A stretch of DNA of 32,686 nucleotides from Oppiella nova (taxonomy: Eukaryota > Arthropoda > Arachnida > Sarcoptiformes > Oppiidae). Of the stretch, positions 24,161 to 32,686 are shown piece after piece (position 1 is the stretch's first letter; each line of letters opens with the position of its first letter). The position numbers and the translations under genes were made by a program. The stretch covers positions 1 through 32,686 of the forward strand of contig CAJPVJ010000199.1 of the NCBI GenBank assembly GCA_905397405.1, in the 5' to 3' direction. The notes beneath the pieces are model-generated. The model had not been told where the DNA came from, did no database searches, and saw only the letters and a list, made by a program, of their open reading frames with translations.

Positions 24161-26462
24161 GTATTAAAAATATTTATCGGTGTTTGGATTTTGTTACTGT
24201 AATTGTGAAGTAATTTATTTTTAAAAAACATTTTACAACATTTATAATTTTTTTTAATACATAAAACTCTATAATGTGTATTTCAAATGTCATTTGAATG
24301 TCTGCACTCTATAAATCAATAATTTTGCAACAGTTTATACAGCATTTCTTATCTTAAATGAGCATGATAATTGATTTTGAACTATAATGAGAATATTCAT
24401 GACCCTGATCATAATGTAGGGCATAGTTCGGGGCAAATTAGAGCGAAAGTCGACCCTATCTTACGACTCGGTGCTCACCTATTTTTCGTGGATATTCTTC
24501 ATACGGAATATTACTCTTGCATTCATTGAAGACCTCGAGATAAGGACTCTGTTGGGCGAGAAGGAGAGGCTGAGGCCGGAGCGCCAGTTGATAATGGTTT
24601 GCACCATTTGGTCCATATATATCGCTTTAGTGCTCATCGTCTACGAGAACGCCACCAAATGGAAGGCCTTCTCCTGGTTGGCGCCCTTTCAAGTGCTCAG
24701 AGGTTTGAGACGCTGAAGACATCTTAAGATCTTAATTGTCTGATAAGTGCGATAAACCCCTAAACTCAGGCCAATCGATCACAAAGATGTTTGGACTGAA
24801 CACCAAACTGGCGGAGCAGTGGCACCACTACACGATCGACAAGTGGCGCAAATACATGCTAGTGATGGTCGTGCGGTCGGCCCTCACCATCGGCTTCGTG
24901 GTGTGGGTCTGCACCGTGCGCTGGAAGACCAGCACTCAGTTGTTTAACATAATGCAAGTGTTTTGGTCGAGTCTGACGGTGCTCTGGATGTTCTTGAGCT
25001 CCAATCTCATGTATGTCGGTTACGTCTACTTCAACTCCCTGTGCTATTACTTCAGAATACGCTACGCCAAGGTCTGTATGACATAACACCACGTAAACCA
25101 TTGTTTGACTCATTTATGGCCACCATCAGGTGAATGAGGACATCGAGACCATCATTGCCGGATCGGGTCGTATGAAGTCCAACGAGCGGACAGACCTTCT
25201 CCACCACGTTCTGGTCGAACACAACGAGTTGTGTCTCAAGATATTTGAATACAACCGGTTTTGGGCGAAATGGCTGATGAGTACGTACTTCTTCTTAGTG
25301 GCCGAGATGTGCTTCACTCTATTCCAGGCCCTCTTCACCACAAACCCCGTCTTAGTCCGGATCCTCATGTTTGCGATCGCCTGTGAATGCGCTTACTTTC
25401 TCACCACTCTCTCTGTCAGTGCATCCCTACTGTCCAATACGGTATGTCTTCACTTAATTCCTCACAAATTCAACACAAGTTACTCTCAGATTTAATTCAT
25501 ATTTTATTTATATATATAATATTTATTTGAATTAAAAACTGCTAAGTATTGGATGTTATATTGACAAATTAATTATATTTAGGATTACAAAGATACATGT
25601 ATAATATTAACATTTAGTTTTATTTTATATTGTTAATTGATTTTACAGATAAGCTATACTAAAAATAGTTCAAATAATGGTTAATTAATAATATTCTAAT
25701 TTTAGTCAATTAGATTGCTCGATACACTTGTTTGCACTAACAGTCATCTTAAAGTGCATACCGTACTTGTTTAATTGAAATAAAGTTAAAGTAGATTTTA
25801 AATTATGTAGATTGATAACATAAAACGATATTCCATTTTAAAACACCTAAAATTATGTAACATGTTCATATTACGTGCACTATTCAACTAAAAATAAGAA
25901 ATCAATATTTAATTAAATAAGATCTTGTTGTGAACTACAGGCACACGCGCCCTACCAGAGACTAATTCGAGTGACATTCGATAAATACCCTGTTGAGTTG
26001 CAGATTCAGGTATTTTTATTCTTAACTCAGATTTAATCTTTCAATGAATACATGTTTGCATTTGTGTGGCATTCAGTTGCGAATGTTTATCCAGCGCCTA
26101 TCGGGCCCTACAATTGGTTTCTATTGTTTGGACTTATTTGAGATCACATACACCACATACGCCAGTGTTTGTTGTCTTAAATATATACTTATTTTCAATG
26201 ATAGTCAACAAAATACTATTTTAAATGTTGTTTATAACTAATGATATGTTATGAGCAGATTGTGGCGGCTTTGGGACAGAACTTCCTGCTGATCGTGGAC
26301 TTCGTGCGCTCGTATGCCGAAGTTGGCCGCGAAGACGACAACATACAGTACGCTCTCTCGCAGCTCACGGACGTGGTCTTCAACACAACCCTATCGGCCA
26401 TAAGTTTGGTTGGATTCACGGAAAGTACTCACCCATCAGATCACCACAACTACACCTTATAA
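23997..26462 (+). CDS. Gustatory receptor-like seven-pass membrane protein
   Basis: Exons: 23997-24146, 24420-24702, 24770-25071, 25130-25441, 25941-26009, 26077-26166, 26259-26462. All junctions are GT-AG with matching phases and give about 469 residues, normal for the arthropod GR family of ligand-gated cation channels. Hydrophobic segments fit the family: two in exon 2 (YFSWIFFIRNITLAF; LIMVCTIWSIYIALVLIVY), two in exon 3, two in exon 4, one in exon 7. Exon 6 carries the family C-terminal signature (LRMFIQRLSGPTIGFY, then LDLFEITYTTYAS). Start is uncertain: the frame is open without an ATG for some 75 codons upstream (from about 23770), in a Pro/Glu/Thr-rich stretch, so a 5' exon may exist. 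The 3' end is also uncertain: GTACTC at 26424 could be a donor, and the tail after TM7 is long for the family. The intron at 25442-25940 is 499 bp, AT-rich, with nothing recognised. Family assignment rests on topology and motif. Confidence 0.7.
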
Positions 26463-27232
26463 CACATTTGCCATCATTTCCCAAAAGTCATACTATATTT
26501 TCATATCAAATTCTAAACAAGTACTTTTTTAATTCATAATTCATTGGTGAATAACAGTAAAGTAAATGATTACGGTATTGTTTTCTGTGTTAAGTAGCTA
26601 TCATATGAGGTTATATTAATATTATTGAAAGTATTAATTTTTTATTTTGTATAGTTGTGTATGGATTGACAATAAATGTACTCAAAGTTTATTTGTCATA
26701 AATTGTTGATTTAATTATTTTTTGCGTGATGACAATTTATTCACTTGTAAAGTATATTTATTTTTAAGTATTATCATCAAAATATTTTATGCAGTTCCGG
26801 GTATTTTCTTATTATACAGTACTTTATTTTATATTATTTGAAAAATCATTAATTATAAAATGCATCACAAATAAATGTCAGACTTTTAAATAGTTATTTT
26901 AAGTAAGTCATTTAATTTATAAGTTATACTTTTTTATTAATAGTGTCATTACTACACAAATGCATTACAATCAAATAAATTATAAAATGTTAATATATAC
27001 ACATGATCCAATGAAAACATTAAATTGTAGGAACAAATTTCAAATTATTTTGAATTATTAGATAAAAATGAATCTATTAATAATTGCATATTTAATCATA
27101 GATAATACAATATATAAATATAATGAAAACTACAAACTAAAACATTGTATGTTTGAAATGAATTAATGTTTGACAAAAATTTGAGTCCTCATTAATAGGA
27201 GTCAAATAATCAGATGATAGCAACGAATGAGT
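26463..27232. other. AT-rich spacer between convergent GR and P450
   Basis: This 770-bp stretch between the convergent GR and P450 3' ends is very AT-rich. It contains several AATAAA/TTTATT motifs that could serve as poly(A) signals on either strand. I see no gene, repeat or structured element. Confidence 0.6.
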
Positions 27233-29156
27233 CTAATGTCTATGTTTTACTCCAATAGTGATGTCTGTGGGAGTCATAAAAATCTTTCCCTTTTTCATCT
27301 GAAGCGGCACTTTAGTGGTCTTCGTGCGGATGAACTCATATTTGGTGATAACCCGAGCCATCACTGTCTTGGCCTCCATTAAGGCGAATCTCATTCCCAC
27401 ACAATTTCGGGGTCCGGCGCCGAATGGCAGGTATGTATAGGGGACCAGTTTATCGCGGTTTTCCGGCAAAAATCTCTCGGGTTTGAAACTATGAGGATCC
27501 GGATAATAGTCGGGGTTGTGATGAATGGCGTGAATCGGGATCATGATATGAATGCCCTTTTTTACAGTTATTCCGGTATCGCCTAAAAATAAATCAAAAA
27601 TTCTAAATATTTGAGGACACGATGAAGAGTGCAAACCATTACCTAATTGGTAGTCCTTTGCGGCCACACGACTGGTCTGTGGCGCCGGGTTATACAGACG
27701 GAGTGTTTCGCTGATACAGGCGTCCAGATATGGCAATCGGATTATCGTCTCGTAATCAATGTCTCCCTTGGAATCACTCTTTGCCAACACCTCATCCAAT
27801 AGTTTTTGTTGTGAATCCGGATTAATTGCCAACAAATAGCACAAATGAGACAACAGGTTAGGGCAACAGAGTATTGGCCGGTTTTTCTTCTGTTTTGAGC
27901 ACCGGTTATACAGCTACAGACAGTCAAGGTCAAACCTACACAAACAGTAATCAAACGACAACAGTAGGTACGGTACCACACGGAGCCGATCCATTAATTT
28001 GTCGTCCGTCTCCTCCACGTCGACCACTTTTTTCTGTGCATTAATCATAAGCTGCAGAAAGTCGTGATGTTTTCCACTCTTATCCTCTTTTCTCTGTTTC
28101 ATAATTTCCGCGATCTATTCATAGATTTGATAGCATTTGTTAATTATTATGATTTTAAATAGATTTTAAAGTCTATTCGACAACTACTGACCGCTTTCTT
28201 GAAGAAGTCGTAAACTGTCGGTTCAATTATGGAGATGTTGAAGAATTTCATGAATCGCGACGAATAGTATTTGTCATATCTGGAGGTTTATGAGACTAAT
28301 TTGTCGAAAAACCGCAAGCAGTGTTTGCCTAACAAACCCAGCAATACACACAGGCAGAAGCACCGCTTCCGCGTCGACCGCTAGTCATCCATCGTATAGT
28401 TTCCCATCAATTCCTTCATTTCAATCTCCTTCTCATCTTTGGCCGCCTTTTCCAGCTAAAACAGGTGTGAAAAGTGCGTTACAAGCTGGTTAAGTAAGTA
28501 AAAGGACTAAAAAGGCCAACACTTACAGCCGCTGTGGATTTGGTGCTCTTAACACAATTATAATTACTTTTTAATTATGTTATTATGCTTAAAAGGCTTA
28601 CAATAGATCGAAGTCTCTTCCAGTCATCGTCTTTAACAACAGTCAACGCGTGATCCAGTATTTCATCCATAGATCCCATATCTCGTCGATTAATAAAGAC
28701 ATTGAAGTCTTTAATCATAATATCTTTCACCAATTCTGGATCGGCTACTGTCAGTGCAGGCTCTCGTCCCATGAATGTGCTGTCATCCAAATATAACATC
28801 ATTAATAAATCATTATTGAGAACTGAATTATAAATTCTTGAAACATGAAAGACTACATAGAAATGATAGCTAACCCATAGATAAGTCCATATTTCTTGAG
28901 TCTTTCCTCTTCTATTTCTTGGAATGATTTGAAAAAAAGATCCAAAATATTGCCGAATAGGACCACAGGTTTGGGACCTTTTATTCCACGAGATGTCCAG
29001 TAATTATAATTGCGGACCAAATAACTAAATAAATAAATTAAAATTTAAGAATTAATAACATAATTAAAACAAAACGTAAGAATAATATACTTACACATAA
29101 ATAGCGATCAGTGCTGATACAGTAACAGCTAATATGGTATAACTTAATCCAAACAT
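27233..29156 (-). pseudogene. CYP3-clan cytochrome P450, apparently disrupted
   Basis: Microsomal P450 monooxygenases of this clan oxidise lipids, toxins and pesticides at the ER membrane. Minus-strand exons with good junctions: 29156-29095 (membrane anchor MFGLSYTILAVTVSALIAIY), 29024-28875 (WTSRGIKGPKPVVLFGN), 28779-28602 (TFMGREPALTVADPELV; WKRLRSI), 28455-28192 (LEKAAK.., GNYTMD.., KFFNISIIEPTVYDFFKK), 28114-27643 (DFLQLMINAQKK; K-helix SETLRLYNPAP), 27582-27233 (PERFLPENRDKLVPYTYLPF, haem loop FGAGPRNCVGMRF). Defects: the SPxF..GK segment after WKRLRSI is missing or unreadable, a TAG follows GNYTMDD, and the I-helix [AG]Gx[DE]T motif cannot be read, with 16 extra bases just before SHLCYLLAINPDSQQ. 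Either a pseudogene or a gene with local assembly errors; the catalytic ends are intact. Two intact P450 halves plus a neighbouring stub suggest a cluster. Confidence 0.75.
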
Positions 29157-30117
29157 TGTTAAGTTTAAACTAAATTAAAAACTTTTCAAAACAAAACTTC
29201 TTGGTTAAAAACTTGTCAGTAGATATTGACGAGTGAATTGTCAGTCTCTTTATGAACGAGGATTGAATTTGACGCTTATTTATATTTGGTTTCTATATAA
29301 TCAACATTTCCATTGGATTCTATGCGACTTCCCTCTAATCAGGTTTGTTATCCCCGTTCAGTACTTTGGGGCCGCGATAAACCCAATAGTGATATAGACG
29401 TTGCTATTCATAATATACATTTCATATACAGTACACATAATAGGAAAGTTACTATTCTGTGTATAGTAATAGATTTGTAAAGTATTCATGTTTAAGTCCA
29501 ATGGGTACATTGTGACCTTCAATTATGAATCTGCAATGGTTTACAAGAATTTCTGCTTTTATACCAGCATTTCATCGCTTTTATTATTGTTTTGAGTTAA
29601 TGGTGTTTACGATCCTTACAGATGTGATTCATTTATAGTCATTAATTCCAGACATAACTCAATGACAAACCCATTGTTTTCAAATGAGTTTTATATTTTC
29701 TTTAATTTCATGAAAATGTTTATTTGGTTGTTTTAATTTTCACTGTAAAACTAGACTAGTCCATAGCTTATTAAGAATAAGTGATAGACTAGGGTGTTTA
29801 ATTATTTTAAAAATTTTAAAAATTTTATTATTAAGTTTTAAATCTGTTGTAAAATAACAGGAATAATATCTCTAAACAGTGCGATATTTAAAGGAAATAT
29901 TTTATTTAACACAAAAGTAATAATTTATTTAAGTTAATGAAGACATTAAGCAATTATGTTTGTTAATCATTGATTAGACACACACTAGCTCACAGTAAAT
30001 ACAGTTTACTTATATTTGGCATTTAATTATAAATTAGGTTTTCTTACAGTAAGTAGATATGAATACTGTAAGTAACTATACCCCATAACATTGTTTCATT
30101 AAATTAATTAAATTACA
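29157..30117. other. P450 upstream spacer with candidate TATA box
   Basis: The stretch separates the P450 start codon (29156) from the stop of the P450 stub (30118). On the minus strand TATAAATA lies at 29284-29277, about 120 bases before the start codon, a plausible TATA box for the P450. The rest is AT-rich with no gene or repeat recognised. Confidence 0.45.
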
Positions 30118-30387
30118 TTATTTTAACGGGGTCCTTAGCTCAATGCCCACTTTCAAATCACCGTAATTTACAATTAAATGCAATTTTTTCATCATATCAT
30201 TAGTCAATGGTTTCGTTGCCGGCGTTTTGACGAAAATAAATTTATTGACCAAATGGGCGACCGCTGTCTTGACCTCCATTAACGAGAACCTCATTCCCAC
30301 ACAATTTCTGGGCCCCAAACCAAATGGTAGGTAAGTGTATGGAACCAATTGGTCCCTATTCTCCGGCATAAACCTCTCCGGATAAAA
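30118..30387 (-). pseudogene. C-terminal stub of a second CYP3-clan P450
   Basis: Only part of the last exon remains: YPERFMPENRDQLVPYTYLP, the haem-binding loop FGLGPRNCVGMRF, and the tail to the TAA at 30118. It is a tandem paralogue of the last exon of the P450 at 27233-27582, same strand, about 60 percent identical in protein near the haem loop and less so after it. The upstream end is cut at about 30385, where the sequence switches to the inverted copy of the GR upstream region. No anchor, I-helix or K-helix is present, so it cannot make a P450. Confidence 0.88.
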
Positions 30388-30398
30388 TTCAAACTCAC

Positions 30399-30548
30399 GT
30401 GTAAATAGTCGTCCATTCCGTGAGAAATAATTGAGGAATAGTTAAAATATCCGATAATATCCAGCACTTTATCACTGGATAAGTACAGACTCTTATCCTC
30501 TTTATTGCGATGGCCTTCTTCGGACACTTTATTGCTTTTATTTCCCAT
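30399..30548 (-). pseudogene. Orphan inverted copy of gustatory receptor exon 1
   Basis: This encodes MGNKSNKVSEEGHRNKEDKS and the rest of the 50-residue first exon of the GR at 23997-24146, ending with the same donor (CAC before GTGAGT). No further GR exons follow: 14 bases into the intron the sequence becomes the P450 stub, in a different frame. Read straight through, it would make an 85-residue protein ending in nonsense. The Pro/Glu/Thr-rich open frame upstream of the Met is kept in this copy too. Confidence 0.85.
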
Positions 30549-32129
30549 TTTTAAGACAAAGTTTGGTTCGCCAGAGGTTTGGGTGAAGAAAAACGGTTCC
30601 GATTTGGAGTCGGTGTCGGTGTTGGGTTGAGGACTGGGTTCGGGTGGTGTCTCGGGCTTTGAATCAGTTTCTGGTGTTTCAAATTCACTGTCGCCTACGG
30701 GATGTACAGAATTGGATCGAAAAGCGCCGGCAGAAAAACTTTTAACCCTTCGCCTGACGTGTGACTTTCGATCTCTTTTAGGAATATAAGAATCAATTGA
30801 TTAAGACTTTCATATAAAACAAATTCACAATTTGAGTCATCAGTTTTGAAAACTACTATATTATACTGAATAGCAGTACTTTGTATTGTGAATAATAACC
30901 ATGTAAAAGCTATAATAACTAATGTGTTAGAGTCTAACTGTTAGACTGCTTGTGAATTATTGATTTGTCAGTGAATTTTATGTAATAAGTAAGTGAATGA
31001 CAATTGTTAATAATAGCTCGCAATTAATTAGGACCTATTGATAATGATGATAGTATTCATTATTGTCTAATTGATAAAAAATAAGTTAATAAAAATTTTA
31101 AAAATAAAACATACTTTAATTTACTTTAATAAAAGCAACAAAATAAAGTTTAACTATATTTAATAAATTCTTAAAAATAATACCATAATTCCAAATGCAA
31201 TACTGGGTTATTAAATAATATTTACAAAAATTTAAAATAAACTTAAATTAATATTATGTCGAACTTTTATATTCATCATAAACAATAGTTCCCTGGTATA
31301 ATTAAGTCAAACAATTGAACAATAAACCTATAACTTACAGTTGCACCAGAAAATAAAATTTATTATAAATTATAGTATTGCTATGAAAAATAAAAATTCT
31401 GTGAAAGCTTATCAAAAATATAATAATTTTCAACACAAACACAAAAACAAAACAAAACAAGTTATAAACCAAATGTGAAAATTAAGTTAAATAGTAATTC
31501 TTGCGGTCAGATAATGATTACTCACTCAGAAGTCTCCAGTTTTGTGGATGGCGTTCATATATACCCTAATTTCAAGTTCACTGAAAAATGTATTGTTCAC
31601 AAATTGAACCAATTACACAATAAGCAACTAAAGTTTTTATTGTGTATTAATACAGGAGTTTGTGTTCAATAAATACAGATATATGATACAGTCTTACAGT
31701 ATATTAATATTCTTGAAGTGTTTGCAAGAATACGAAAAGCATATATATATGACTTAATACCTGTATATGACTTTCTATTCTCTAATCTAAATAATTGCAA
31801 TAATAATAACTGTATATAAAAGCAATATAAGAAATAAAGAAGTTGTGAGCAGCGAATACACGCAATGTAAGCATTTTCGTTATATTCAACTGTAAATTAC
31901 AATATTTTTAAATATTATCTGAAACACTAATAATCAATAAATTTGTGCCGTTTTCTATAAAAAGTAATATAAATATGTTTTTATGCGAAAAAAGAAATCC
32001 ATTTGCGAAGTGAATTTCAAATAGGAGCCCAATGTTTGCATAAATAATTAATTGTCCTCGGTATTATTAATGAAATGCCTAACATAGGAATATTCCATAA
32101 ATAAATAAACAATGAAACAAATATAAAAT

Positions 32130-32506
32130 GGGATTGACTTATATGCATTTTTGGAATTTCAAAGCGAGAGAGCTAGTTATAAATTTAATTATTATTAAAT
32201 ATTAATTTTTTATTAATTTTTTACAAAGTATTTAATGTAGTTTATAGTTAAATCAGTTAATAATTTAATAATTATAATTGTAACCACATATAAACGGCTC
32301 TCTCTCCCAATTTTGTGGTCCTGACAGGGAGAGAGAGCCGTTTATATGTGGTTACAATTATAATTATTAAATTATTAACTGATTTAACTATAAACTACAT
32401 TAAATACTTTGTAAAAAAATTAATAAAAAATTAATATTTAATAATAATTAAATTTATAACTAGCTCTCTCGCTTTGAAATGCCAAAAATGCAAATAAGTC
32501 AATCCC
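32130..32506. mobile_element. Foldback-type non-autonomous DNA transposon (MITE)
   Basis: Two near-perfect inverted arms (32130-32308, 179 bp; 32327-32506, 180 bp; two mismatches and one T-run indel seen) flank an 18-bp loop. The ends are GGGATTGACTTAT/CAATCCC, and ATATAAAAT occurs directly on both sides (32121-32129, 32507-32515), a 9-bp target duplication. The uninserted site is at 22400-22408 in the other arm (ATATCAAAT on the complementary strand, one mismatch). The 9-bp duplication and long terminal repeats suggest a Mutator-like relative, but a hAT-like 8-bp reading is possible because end bases are ambiguous. No coding capacity. Confidence 0.9.
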
Positions 32507-32686
32507 ATATAAAATAGACACCAAATGAATGAACGCTTAATTAGAGTCAAACTGACAAAAAACCATTTTATTATTAGATTAGTTATGATATGAATTACAG
32601 AATATTGGGATAAATAGTAGAAAATTGATTACAATTTCTATTAAAAGCTAAATAACTAGTAATTATTTTCAAAAACAATGCTTGAA

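Larger units (their letters stand above)
30385..32686 (-). repeat. Right arm of large inverted repeat (inverted GR exon 1 and upstream)
   Basis: Reverse complement of 22229-24160, a few percent diverged. Its extra length is explained by the 377-bp foldback element plus its 9-bp target duplication; without these the arms match to within about 20 bases. It still matches the left arm at the last base of the window, so the repeat continues beyond the edge. No functional gene is seen besides the orphan GR exon at 30399-30548. Confidence 0.93.

Noticed and set aside
30118-30548. A GR-P450 fusion gene
   Set aside because: The two parts meet in different frames and the GR donor is followed by no plausible acceptor before the P450 stub, so no fusion protein is expected.
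1-32686. tRNA, rRNA, CRISPR arrays
   Set aside because: No cloverleaf-like, ribosomal or spaced-repeat pattern was recognised by eye; a dedicated tRNA scan was not possible.

Overview
This looks like a draft-assembly contig from an arthropod, most likely a chelicerate such as a mite. The evidence is: compact genes with introns mostly of 58-102 bp, AT-rich spacers, a chelicerate-style gustatory receptor, clustered CYP3-clan P450s and small non-autonomous transposons. One ambiguous base (N) lies at 1217. The window starts in an (AG)n microsatellite and ends inside a large inverted repeat, so both ends may be assembly breaks. The species assignment is inference.

Layout. 1-1859: AT-rich spacer with short palindromic repeats and one MITE-like element. 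1860-4076 (minus): Mps1/TTK spindle-checkpoint kinase, three coding exons. 4077-4952: divergent intergenic promoter region. 4953-22137 (plus): a complete UBR4 (Drosophila pushover/poe, plant BIG) gene. I placed 20 coding exons with consistent phases, giving 5206 residues, close to the 5183 of human UBR4. 23997-26462 (plus): a seven-exon, roughly 469-residue seven-pass gustatory receptor. 27233-29156 (minus): a CYP3-clan cytochrome P450 that seems broken. 30118-30387 (minus): the C-terminal stub of a second P450.

Rearrangement. The interval 22229-24160 (UBR4 3' flank, GR upstream region and GR exon 1) is present again, inverted and a few percent diverged, at 30385-32686. At 30385 the inverted copy is joined directly to the middle of the last exon of the second P450. 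A 377-bp foldback DNA element (32130-32506) sits only in the right arm. The left arm has the empty site, so the insertion is younger than the duplication.

How the genes relate. Mps1 and UBR4 are housekeeping genes sharing a head-to-head intergenic region; there is no evidence of a joint pathway. The GR and P450 genes are chemosensory and detoxification families that turn over quickly, and this end of the window shows active rearrangement. I found no convincing new multi-gene system. The most interesting items are the rearranged right-hand third, the datable foldback insertion, a tandem repeat that copies a UBR4 splice donor, and possible micro-inversions inside the P450.
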